Part shown: piece after piece, positions 43,301 to 50,161 of the stretch
Layout: every line of letters begins with the position of its first letter
How positions within the stretch are numbered: the first letter of the stretch is position 1
From: Afifella sp. IM 167
GTDB lineage: Bacteria > Pseudomonadota > Alphaproteobacteria > Rhizobiales > Afifellaceae
Direction of reading: 5' to 3'
NCBI RefSeq assembly: GCF_020144925.1
Contig: NZ_NSLC01000009.1
Location: 62,001-126,000, forward strand
Length of the DNA stretch: 64,000 nt
Made by a program: the position numbers and the translations under genes
The notes under the pieces: generated by a model
Database searches by the model: none
What the model saw: the letters and a program-made list of their open reading frames with translations, nothing else
What the model was told of the DNA's origin: nothing

Positions 43301-43428
43301 GCATGATCTCGGCCACCGTCCTCGCCGTCCTCTTCGTGCCGGTCTTTTTCGCGCTCGTGATGCGGTTTGCCGAGCGCCGGGCGAGGGGTCCGGTCGAAGC
43401 GAGTCCCCCGGCGCCGGCCGGACCATGA
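40303..43428 (+). CDS. RND (HAE1) multidrug efflux permease
   Basis: A 1041-residue, 12-helix inner-membrane pump of the AcrB/MexB class. It begins MPQFFIERPVFAWVIAIFIVLAG. The proton-relay acids are in AIGIIVDDAIVVVENVE (helix 4), and the relay Lys is in GLSAKNAVLIVEFARKL (helix 10). The two large porter loops are complete. It exports hydrophobic drugs or other xenobiotics, powered by protons, with the adaptor encoded just upstream. Regulation by the divergent BaeSR-like pair is likely. A degraded copy of this gene's last codons and downstream sequence occurs at 56406-56565. Confidence 0.95.
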   Translation: MPQFFIERPVFAWVIAIFIVLAGIAAIPQLPVSRFPVIAPPSISIFASYTGASPRTVNDSVTAPIERELTAVKNVLYFESSSDSSGSANITVTFKPGTDPELAQIDVQNRLKSIEPRLPEPVRRAGLSVEGVTSGFLMIVSLRSDGGETDPLALEDYLVRRLALELKQVPGVGRVQSFGSEAAMRIWIDPARLVSYSISTAEIVQAIQTQNVQVAPGRLGEAPAVPGQAVSVPLTLSGQLETPEEFAAIVLRSQPDGSTLTLGDVARIEVGPQTMGFSIFDGGKPATAAAIQLAPGANAVSTSEAVRARLAELQPSMPTGVTYAVSYDTAPFVKLSIVKVVQTLAEAMVLVFLIMLLFLQSIRYTLIPAIVAPIALLGTFAVMWAIGYSINALTMFGMVLAIGIIVDDAIVVVENVERLMASEGLSPREATRRAMREITGAVIGITLVLTAVCLPMGLAGGSVGAIYRQFTVSLAVSILFSAFLALSLTPALCATILKPVVPHHERKGFFAGFNRGFDRLTGRYTAWVGWLVKRVGRVMLVYGVLVGALVLGYRALPTAFVPDEDQGTFMTSFTLPADATAERTQALVELFDRHAATRPDIANNLSVMGFGFSGSGANAAMAFTTLRDWDERSGSTDAEIAAAERAMRQATEGEILIMKPPAIEELGTTSGIAMRLVDRAGRDAAALRDAAEKLVALAGQSKLLRNVRVDGLPSGPSVNLRVDRQKAGALGVSFTAVSDLLASTMSSTYVNDFPRAGSLQQVILQAQAKDRMQVEDVLKLQVRNDKGGMVALYEMVTPEWSVSPLQLNRYNGYPSLSISGDAAPGVSSGDAMNEIERIAKGLAGGFAVEWTGQSLQERQSGAQAPLLMALSFVVVFLVLAALYESWAIPLSVMLVVPLGILGAVVAVHLRGFENDVFFKVGLITLIGLSAKNAVLIVEFARKLHEEGSSLAEAAVEAARLRLRPIVMTSLAFTLGIVPLVIARGPSSETQNALGTGLFGGMISATVLAVLFVPVFFALVMRFAERRARGPVEASPPAPAGP

Positions 43429-43492
43429 TCTGCAAGACCATCGCGTTCGCGGCCCACACCAAACGCTCGTCCGCGAACTCTGCTGCTGCTTC
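43336..43492 (+). repeat. Left copy of an imperfect direct repeat (RND 3' end and downstream)
   Basis: The last about 30 codons of the RND permease and about 60 bases beyond its stop are matched by 56406-56565. The best blocks are VFFALVMRFAE with PVEASP..PA.P at the gene end (43336-43439), and ACGCTCG, CGCGAACTCTGC and CTGCT downstream (43453-43492). By eye identity is about three-quarters, with small indels. Both copies have the same orientation and bracket the 13-kb TRAP / hydantoinase / diaminopropionate block. Confidence 0.75.
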
Positions 43493-43979
43493 GTTCCGAG
43501 TGGAAAGACAGGCGCCGCGCGGATTGGAAATATTGTTATCGTAAGTGAAAGTCCAATTCGCCAAAAGATGCCGTTCCCGGCCGTGAAATGCACCTATTCG
43601 GTGCTTTACAGCTTTGATGGCGCTCACCATCCGGGCCGGTTCCGGACAGCTACTAGAACCATCTCGTTCGGATTGAGCCGATCCGAACGAAGAAGGCATT
43701 GCTCAGCGTATTGAATTCGGGGCCATTTCTGATCGATCGGGAGATTCCACTGGATCGGAAATGGCTTTGCGCAGCGCCCGATCGACGCTTCGGCGATGGC
43801 TGGACCCGGTCGGCTCGCGCTCGGGCGGTGCCGGTTTAGCGCAGCCAGCTCCAAGATGCGCTTGCCTCAATTTTCTGCATATCCGTCATAAATTTGTGCA
43901 TGAGAAACTCTTTCTCTGTTCGGAAAATTTGATATCGTTTGGGGATCGTAGCAGAGAAGAGCCAGTCGGGAGATCGAAT
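43429..43979. other. Intergenic region between RND pump and TRAP operon (551 bases)
   Basis: No convincing gene is seen on either strand; short open frames here have no recognisable domains. The first about 65 bases belong to the repeat shared with 56527-56565. A perfect 10-bp stem-loop lies at 43664-43690. The last about 120 bases are AT-rich and form the leader of the TRAP operon, including the inverted repeat GAGAAA-CTC-TTTCTC (43902-43916). The octamer GATATGCA, on the minus strand near 43876-43883, also occurs at about 55212 before the XRE gene. Confidence 0.5.
43664..43690. repeat. Perfect 10-bp inverted repeat
   Basis: TCGTTCGGAT - TGAGCCG - ATCCGAACGA. It lies 236 bases after the RND stop and 290 before the TRAP receptor gene. 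No T-run follows, so it is not a standard terminator. It may be a REP-like element or a remnant of a mobile element end. Confidence 0.6.
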
Positions 43980-44987
43980 ATGCGCGCGATCGTTTCATCG
44001 GCAGGTGCGCTTTGTATCGGCGCACTGCTTTCCACGACGCCTGTATTGGCGGCGGACGTGGTCAAATGGGACCTTTCCACCGAGTACGGACCGACGTCGC
44101 TGCCCGGCCGTGCAGACGCCTACTTCGCCGATCGCGTGAAAGAGCTGTCGGACGGGCAGATGGAGATCACAGTCCACTATAGTGGTGCCCTCGGCTTCAA
44201 GGCCAACGACCACTACACGGCGGTCGAAGACGGCGCGCTGCAGCTCGCCGACACGCCGTTCAACCGCATGAACGGCATCTATCCCATCTTCGAGATGCAA
44301 TCGCTGCCGTTCCTGCAGTCCACGCTGGACGAGGCCAAGGCGCTCGATGACGTGATGCGGCCCTTCTACAACAGCAAGATGCGGCAGAACGATCAGTTCA
44401 TTCTCTTCACCGCGCCGTGGACCCCGCAGGGCTTCTGGGCGAAGCAGAACGTCGAATCGGTCGACGACCTGAAGGAACTGAGGGTTCGCGTGGTCGATCT
44501 CGCCGCCGCCCAGACGCTGAAGCGTGCGGGTGCGGATGCCATTCAGCTGAGCTGGGCAGACACGCTGCCGGCCCTTTCCACCGGCTCTATCAACGGCGTG
44601 CTGACCTCCGACGATGGCGGCCTTTCGGCCAAGTTTCCGGAAGCGGGTCTGACCAGCTTTTCCGCCGTCGGCTTCACGGTGGGCGTGGACATGGTGCACG
44701 TGAACGCGGATGCCTTCTCCGATCTCTCCGAGGAACTGCAGGTCGTGCTCCTGACCGCTGCCGCGGAGGCGCAGGACTACGGCTGGTCGAACGCCAAGGA
44801 AACCGTGGCCGGCAACGTCGCCAAGATGCGCGAACTCGGCGTTGATGTGGTGGAGGAGGTCTCACCGGAGTTCAAGGCCGCACTGAAAGAGGCCTCCCAG
44901 CCGGCGATCGATGACTGGAAGGAGCGCTTCGGACCGCAGGCCGACATGGTCCTCGACCTCTACGAGAAGAAGGCATCGGGCCTGTGA
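43980..44987 (+). CDS. dctP: TRAP transporter substrate-binding protein (DctP family)
   Basis: A 335-residue periplasmic receptor. The signal peptide (SSAGALCIGALLSTTPVLAAD) is followed by VVKWDLSTEYGPTSLPGRADAYFADRVKELSDGQMEI. The binding-site strand LKELRVRVVDLAAAQTL contains the conserved Arg that pairs with the substrate carboxylate. ATG 43980 is supported by GGGAGA (43968-43973) 6 bases upstream. It is the first gene of a TRAP transporter operon. Its operon mates imply an amino acid, gamma-glutamyl compound or cyclic amide as ligand, but this is inference. Confidence 0.92.
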   Translation: MRAIVSSAGALCIGALLSTTPVLAADVVKWDLSTEYGPTSLPGRADAYFADRVKELSDGQMEITVHYSGALGFKANDHYTAVEDGALQLADTPFNRMNGIYPIFEMQSLPFLQSTLDEAKALDDVMRPFYNSKMRQNDQFILFTAPWTPQGFWAKQNVESVDDLKELRVRVVDLAAAQTLKRAGADAIQLSWADTLPALSTGSINGVLTSDDGGLSAKFPEAGLTSFSAVGFTVGVDMVHVNADAFSDLSEELQVVLLTAAAEAQDYGWSNAKETVAGNVAKMRELGVDVVEEVSPEFKAALKEASQPAIDDWKERFGPQADMVLDLYEKKASGL

Positions 44988-45000
44988 AACCGGGTGTCTT

Positions 45001-45546
45001 TTGATTAACCGCGCGGTCTTGCTCTTTCGGCGCGGCGTCAGCCTTCTTTCCCTGGTCAGTGCGTGTCTGGCGGCGATGGGCGTGTTGCTCATCGCCGGCT
45101 TTATTCTCCTCGAGATCACGCTGCGGACGTTCTTCGCAACCTCGACCTTCATGATGAACGAGGTCGTGGGCTATCTGGTGGCCGCGATCGGTTTCCTGGC
45201 GCTCGGTCACACGTTCGAGCGAGGGGATGTCCTGCGGGTGAACCTGTTGCTGCAGCCGCTCGCCCGCTGGCCGCTCGCCCGCATTCTTCTCGAGATTCTG
45301 CTCGTGCTCGCCACGCTCGCCGTGACCGCATTTCTGATCCGCTACTTCTTCGTCAACGTCGAACGACAGTTCACGCGCGGATACACCAGCGGGACGATGT
45401 CGAACATGCCGCAATGGATTCCGACGGGGGTGATGCTGATCGGCCTGGCGGTCTTCTGGCTCCAGGTTTTCGCTTACGGACTGGGCATCGGTCTGCGCCA
45501 GATTGCGCCCGACTCCGATCCCCATGCTGAGAGTGGCATTCAATAG
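45001..45546 (+). CDS. dctQ: TRAP transporter small permease (DctQ)
   Basis: About 181 residues with four membrane helices (LLSLVSACLAAMGVLLIAGFILLEI, FMMNEVVGYLVAAIGFLAL, ILLEILLVLATLAVTAFLIRY, GVMLIGLAVFWLQVFAYGLGI), which is the DctQ topology. No ATG or GTG suits the N-terminus; TTG at 45001, 13 bases after the DctP stop, is the best start. The protein couples the receptor to the large permease. Confidence 0.85.
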   Translation: MINRAVLLFRRGVSLLSLVSACLAAMGVLLIAGFILLEITLRTFFATSTFMMNEVVGYLVAAIGFLALGHTFERGDVLRVNLLLQPLARWPLARILLEILLVLATLAVTAFLIRYFFVNVERQFTRGYTSGTMSNMPQWIPTGVMLIGLAVFWLQVFAYGLGIGLRQIAPDSDPHAESGIQ

Positions 45547-45585
45547 TGTCTGCGGCGGCGACAGAGCGCCGCGGGAGCGCCGGTA

Positions 45586-46890
45586 TTGGAAATATTCGAT
45601 AGTTCCGCCTTCATCATCCTCTTGATGTTCGTGCTGCTCGGCAGCGGAGCCTGGCTGTTCTCGGCCTTTCTGCTCGTCAGCACGCTCGGCCTGCTCTTCG
45701 TGGTCGACATGAACCCGGCCCGGATCGGTGCGATCATGTCCCAGGTGATGTGGCGCAGCGCGTCCTCCTGGGAGCTTTCGGCCATTCCGCTCTTCATTCT
45801 GATGGGCGAGCTGATCTTCCACACCGATATCGCTCGCCGGCTGTTTCGCGGGCTGTCGCCCTGGGTTGAGCGTCTGCCCGGGCGTCTGCTGCACGCGAAT
45901 GTGGGCGGCTGCACCATCTTTGCCGCGATCAGCGGTTCGAGCGTGGCGACGGCGGCGACGATCGGGAAGATCACCATCGGCGAGCTCGACGAGCGCGGCT
46001 ACGACCGCGACCTGTCGCTGGGCTCGCTGGCCGGGGCCGGGACCTTCGGCCTGATGATTCCGCCATCGATCAACATGATCATCTACGGCGTGATCGCGGA
46101 GGTCTCGGTCGCCAAGATGTTCGCGGCCGGCGTCTTTCCCGGTCTGCTGCTGGCGGTGCTCTACAGCGGCTACATCGTGGTGCGCTGCTGGTTCGATCCG
46201 TCGAAGGCGCCACCCGCAAAAAGGGCCTCCTGGGGAGACCGGCTGCGGGGCCTCGTCGATCTCGCCCCGGTAATGCTGCTCGTGTTCATCGTTCTCGGCA
46301 CCATCTACACCGGGATTGCGACGCCGTCGGAATCGGCGGTGATGGGACTTGCCGCCACCATCGTGCTGGCGCTCGTGGGTCGTCAGCTTACCTTCGCCGT
46401 CTTTGTCCAGGCGCTGATGAGCACCGTGCGGACGTCGGCGATGATCCTCACCTTGATGACCGCTGCGAGCTTCATGTCGGCGGCGATGGGCTACATGCAC
46501 GTGCCGCAGGACGTCGCCGCGGCCATCGGCTCCCTCGACATTTCGCCGCTGCAGCTCGTCTTGCTGCTGGCGGTCTTCTACATCGTGCTCGGCTGCTTCC
46601 TGGACGGCATCTCCATCATGCTGATGAGCCTGCCGATCGTTCTGCCGCTCGTGACGGCCGCCGGCTACGATCCGATCTGGTTCGGGGTCTTTCTCATCGT
46701 GGTGACGGAGCTCGGGCTGATCACGCCGCCGATCGGCTTCAATCTCTTCGTGCTCCAGGGGCTGACCCGGCTGAGCCTCGGGCGTCTTGCCAGGGCGGCC
46801 TTCCCGTTCTTCCTGCTGACCTGCCTGGCCGGCGCCATCCTGGTGGCGTTCCCCGAGCTGGTGCTCTGGCTACCGCGCGTGCTGTTCTAG
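45586..46890 (+). CDS. dctM: TRAP transporter large permease (DctM)
   Basis: A 434-residue DctM-type ion-coupled permease with about 11-12 helices. Family segments include MGELIFHTDIARRLFRGLSPWVERLPGRLLHANVGGCTIFAAISGSS, GLMIPPSINMIIYG and the C-terminal LGLITPPIGFNLFVLQG. The probable start is TTG 45586 (LEIFDSSAFI), with GGGAG about 8 bases upstream; the first ATG at 45625 would remove part of helix 1. It completes a DctPQM set. Confidence 0.9.
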   Translation: MEIFDSSAFIILLMFVLLGSGAWLFSAFLLVSTLGLLFVVDMNPARIGAIMSQVMWRSASSWELSAIPLFILMGELIFHTDIARRLFRGLSPWVERLPGRLLHANVGGCTIFAAISGSSVATAATIGKITIGELDERGYDRDLSLGSLAGAGTFGLMIPPSINMIIYGVIAEVSVAKMFAAGVFPGLLLAVLYSGYIVVRCWFDPSKAPPAKRASWGDRLRGLVDLAPVMLLVFIVLGTIYTGIATPSESAVMGLAATIVLALVGRQLTFAVFVQALMSTVRTSAMILTLMTAASFMSAAMGYMHVPQDVAAAIGSLDISPLQLVLLLAVFYIVLGCFLDGISIMLMSLPIVLPLVTAAGYDPIWFGVFLIVVTELGLITPPIGFNLFVLQGLTRLSLGRLARAAFPFFLLTCLAGAILVAFPELVLWLPRVLF

Positions 46891-47251
46891 AGCCTTGGGG
46901 AAATCCGGCTTCCGCGAAGAAGTTGCCGGGGGGCGAGGATGCGGATCCCCTGGGGCAGGATGATGCGCTGGGATGGAAAGCCGCGGCCCCATTCCTCGTC
47001 CCTTCGGTCGGGGGATCGATCGGGACGTCACATACGAAAACAAATGTCATTCTAGAAATTAATCTTGCATCTAGAATGGCTGCGATTGGTCGCTCGGATG
47101 GGGAAAAATCTCTGAGAAAATGTGATGTTTCGGCTAGATAGCGGGCCAGAATGGCGGGCTAGGCTGCCAATCTGAATTTCACATAAATCGGCAATGTTTC
47201 GCATAGGAAATTCCCGGTGGAGTCCGACATCTTTTCTGCTATCACCCGCCC
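46891..47251. other. Intergenic region before the gamma-glutamyltransferase gene (361 bases)
   Basis: No gene is seen. The second half is AT-rich and holds the inverted repeat at 47048-47078 and an AT-rich tail (TTTCACATAAATC, TTTCGCATAGGAAA) that could be promoter or regulator contacts. No clear -35/-10 pair was identified, and no intrinsic terminator was seen after the DctM stop. Confidence 0.4.
47048..47078. promoter_or_regulatory. Perfect inverted repeat, candidate operator
   Basis: CATTCTAGA and TCTAGAATG are exact reverse complements, 9 bases each, with 13 bases between them. Their centres are 22 bases apart, about two helical turns, as expected for two regulator half-sites on one DNA face. 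It lies 174 bases before the gamma-glutamyltransferase start. It could be a site for the XRE-cupin protein at 55449-56129, though no second copy was found. Confidence 0.5.
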
Positions 47252-48859
47252 ATGACGGTCGATTTCAGTGACGAGTGGTTCCAGTCTCCCAGCCGGCGGT
47301 CGGTGATCGCCTCCGAAGCGATGGTCATCGGAGCGACGCCCCAGGCGACGTTCGCCGGATATGACGTCCTGCGCGCCGGCGGGAACGCCGTCGACGCGGC
47401 GATTGCGGCGATCGCCGTCACCAGCGTGGTCGAAGCTTCCCAGTGCGGGCTCGGCGGGGACTGTTTCGCGTTCGTGGCGCGGCCAGGTGAGGCGCCGCTC
47501 GCCTACAACGGCTCCGGGCGCGCGCCGAAGGGGCTTTCGGCGGAGCGGTTGCTGGCGGCGGGCACGGCGGAGATCGCGCGAACGAGCCCCCATGCCGTCA
47601 CCGTTCCCGGGGCGGTTGAAGCCTGGTGCCGGCTTCACGCAGACTTCGGCGCGGTCGATCTCGAACGGCTTTTCGCGCCTGCGATCGCGTATGCCGAAAA
47701 CGGCTACGTCGTGCAGCGGCGAGTGGCCCAAGACTGGGCCAAGGGCGCGTCTCTGCTGGCCACACAGGAAAACGCTGCGCGGTTCTATCTGCGGCCCGAC
47801 GGAACGTCTCCCGTGGCCGGCAGCCTTCACCATCTGCCGGGCCTCGCGACCGCCTTTCGCGACATCGCCGCAAACGGAGCCGACGGCTTCTACCGGGGAC
47901 GCGTCGCGGAGGACATCGTCACCTATCTGAGGGCGCTCGGCGGCTTTCACGAATCGGCCGATTTCGCGGACCATCGCGGCCAGTATGTCGAGCCGATCTC
48001 AAGGGACTTTCGCGGCCACCAGGTCTATGAGTGTCCGCCGAACGGGCAGGGCGTCGCGGCACTGATCATCCTCGGGCTCTTGGAACGGCTTCTGGGCTCG
48101 GACACGCTGGACAGCGCCCAAGGCATCCATCTGCTGGCGGAGGCGAGCAAGATCGCCTTTGCGGTGCGTGACGAACTGGTGGCCGATCCGGACGTCGCGC
48201 CGATGGACGTCGAAAGGTGGCTTTCCCAGGAGACAATCGCGGAGCTTGCGACCAAAATCGACCGCGCCCATGCCGGCACGCGACCGACCCTCGCTCAGAT
48301 GATGCCGGCGCACGAAGACACGAGCTACGTCACCGTCGTCGATCGCGACGGGCTCGCCGTCAGTCTGATCTCCTCGATCTTCTCGGATTTCGGCAGCACG
48401 CTGGTGGAACCGCGCAGCGGCATCCTGCTGCAAAACCGCGGGGCCGGGTTCAAGGTCGCGCCCGGCCATCCGAACTGTGTCGCGCCAGGCAAGCGGCCGC
48501 TCCACACCATCATCCCGGGCATGGTGATGAAGGATGGCCGGCCGAGCCTCTCCTTCGGCGTTGTGGGCGGCCACTATCAGCCTGTCGGCCACGCCATGGT
48601 GCTGCACGCAATGCTTACCGAGGGGCTCGATCCGCAGGAAGCGCTGAACCGGCCGCGCAGCCTCTGCCAGACCGGGCCGCTGGAGCTGGAGACGACCAAT
48701 TCGCCTGAGCTCGCTCGCGAACTCGAAAGGCTCGGACATCGCATCGTGCGGCCGGCACACCCTTTGGGGGGCGGCCACGTCATCCAGATCGACCACGAAA
48801 GGGGCGTGCTCGTCGGAGCCAGCGACCCGCGCCGGGACGGCGTCGTCGCCGGCTTCTGA
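47252..48859 (+). CDS. Gamma-glutamyltransferase family protein
   Basis: A 535-residue Ntn-hydrolase precursor of the GGT type. The N-terminal segment VLRAGGNAVDAAIAAIAVTSVVEASQCGLGGDCF and YNGSGRAPKGLS is characteristic. The autoprocessing/catalytic Thr is expected in HEDTSYVTVVDRDGLAVSLISSIFSDFGS. The C-terminus GGHVIQIDHERGVLVGASDPRRDG is also typical. No signal peptide is visible (N-terminus MTVDFSDEWF), so it is probably cytosolic, unlike E. coli Ggt. It would release glutamate or another acyl group from a gamma-glutamyl amide imported by the TRAP system. It converges on the oxidase gene. Confidence 0.9.
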   Translation: MTVDFSDEWFQSPSRRSVIASEAMVIGATPQATFAGYDVLRAGGNAVDAAIAAIAVTSVVEASQCGLGGDCFAFVARPGEAPLAYNGSGRAPKGLSAERLLAAGTAEIARTSPHAVTVPGAVEAWCRLHADFGAVDLERLFAPAIAYAENGYVVQRRVAQDWAKGASLLATQENAARFYLRPDGTSPVAGSLHHLPGLATAFRDIAANGADGFYRGRVAEDIVTYLRALGGFHESADFADHRGQYVEPISRDFRGHQVYECPPNGQGVAALIILGLLERLLGSDTLDSAQGIHLLAEASKIAFAVRDELVADPDVAPMDVERWLSQETIAELATKIDRAHAGTRPTLAQMMPAHEDTSYVTVVDRDGLAVSLISSIFSDFGSTLVEPRSGILLQNRGAGFKVAPGHPNCVAPGKRPLHTIIPGMVMKDGRPSLSFGVVGGHYQPVGHAMVLHAMLTEGLDPQEALNRPRSLCQTGPLELETTNSPELARELERLGHRIVRPAHPLGGGHVIQIDHERGVLVGASDPRRDGVVAGF

Positions 48860-48994
48860 GCGGCTGCTCGCAAGTGGGGCTCCGGCCAGCCGCTTGTTCG
48901 GGGTAGCGCTCGTCGCCCGAGGCACCGACCCACTAGGGATCGACGATGACCCGGTCTCCGCGCAACCTGCGCTCGGCCGTCGATGTTCGCCGCG

Positions 48995-50161
48995 TCAATC
49001 GAACAGCTTGAGGCGATCGGGTGCGCGCGCGGCGGCCCATTCCGAAACGTCGTCACTCGTCACGACCCCGCGCACGCCGGCGGCGATGCCGGACGCGATC
49101 AGCGGGGCGAGTTTGAAGCCGTGCCCGGAACAGGCGCTGACAGCCCATCCGCGTGCCCCCAGGGCCGCGACCTTGAACGCCTCGTCCGGCGTCACGGTGT
49201 AGAAGCAGGCCTTCGGGTCGATGATCGTGTAGGCGTCCATGTCGCGATAGGCGCGCACAAGTGCATCCCAGACCGGTGCGATGTCGTCCGCCGTCGCGGC
49301 GCGATCCTCGTCCGGGTCGCCGGTCAGCGAGAAACGATGATCGCCGATTTTGAGACGCGTTCCCCGGCGCGGCGGCAGCGCGTAGAGGCCTGCATCCTTC
49401 TCGCGCACGACGATGACGGGCGCGGTGCGCCAGGCCCTGGCCATGTCGGGGGGAGGGGCGAGATAGAGGACAGCCTGACGTGACGGCGTCACGCTTCCTG
49501 CGAATTGGGGAACCAGGCGGCCGATCCAGGCACCGGCCGCGACCACCACGGTATCGCCGGAAAAATGTCCGCCGGCGGTCGTGACGACGCCGCGCTCCGG
49601 GTCGACCTCGTGGACCTTGGTGTGGGCGTGGAAGCGCACGCCGAGCTCGCTGAGGTGGACGACGAGGTCGGTGAGGATGCGGACCGGAAACAGCAGGCCG
49701 GAGCCGCCGACGAACACGGCGCGCTCGATGCCGTCGGGCTCCAGCATCGGGAATCGGGCCGCAAGCTGATCGCGCGGGAGATCCTTGAACTCAACGCCGA
49801 GCTCGTCGAGCTGGGCCTTCGTGGAATCGTACCAGCCGTCCTCATGGCGCAGGACGTAGACCCCGCCAGTCGGCTCGTAGTGGCTGACACCGAGATCTGC
49901 CCACATGGAATCCCACGCCTTGAAGGCCTGCGGCATGAGCCGAGCGTATCCTCCGAGCTTGCCGTAAGCGTGGCGGTTGATGCGGTGCTCGTCGTGGGAC
50001 GAACTGACTGGATTGGGGATCGGTCCCTGGTCGAAGACCTCGACGGAAATCCCCTGTCGGGCGAGCGCCCAGGCAAGGCTGAGGCCCATGATGCCCGCCC
50101 CGATGATCAGGACTTTTTCCGGGCCTTCGGCCGGGCTGGACGTCTTTGCAGGATCGCTCAT
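48995..50161 (-). CDS. FAD-dependent oxidase (DAO / N-methyltryptophan oxidase-like)
   Basis: A 388-residue DAO-fold flavoenzyme. The dinucleotide motif VLIIGAGIMGLSLAWALARQGISVEVFDQG is at about residue 17. SSSHDEHRINRHAYG resembles the monomeric sarcosine oxidase / N-methyl-L-tryptophan oxidase (SolA) group. The C-terminal flavin-contact segment is GWAVSACSGHGFKLAP, where SolA-type enzymes carry a covalent-FAD Cys; the Cys in SACSGHGFK fits. It oxidises a secondary or primary amine with O2. Its start codon overlaps the HyuB stop (TGATG), so it is translated after HyuA and HyuB. Confidence 0.88.
   Translation of the reverse strand: MSDPAKTSSPAEGPEKVLIIGAGIMGLSLAWALARQGISVEVFDQGPIPNPVSSSHDEHRINRHAYGKLGGYARLMPQAFKAWDSMWADLGVSHYEPTGGVYVLRHEDGWYDSTKAQLDELGVEFKDLPRDQLAARFPMLEPDGIERAVFVGGSGLLFPVRILTDLVVHLSELGVRFHAHTKVHEVDPERGVVTTAGGHFSGDTVVVAAGAWIGRLVPQFAGSVTPSRQAVLYLAPPPDMARAWRTAPVIVVREKDAGLYALPPRRGTRLKIGDHRFSLTGDPDEDRAATADDIAPVWDALVRAYRDMDAYTIIDPKACFYTVTPDEAFKVAALGARGWAVSACSGHGFKLAPLIASGIAAGVRGVVTSDDVSEWAAARAPDRLKLFD

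Noticed and set aside
40258-43593. Long open frame (about 1111 codons) on the minus strand
   Set aside because: Exactly antisense to the RND permease; composition is Arg/His/Asp-rich and non-protein-like.
43624-43854. Small transposase-like or hypothetical gene on the minus strand
   Set aside because: No recognisable transposase motif, no ribosome-binding site; crosses the stem-loop at 43664-43690.
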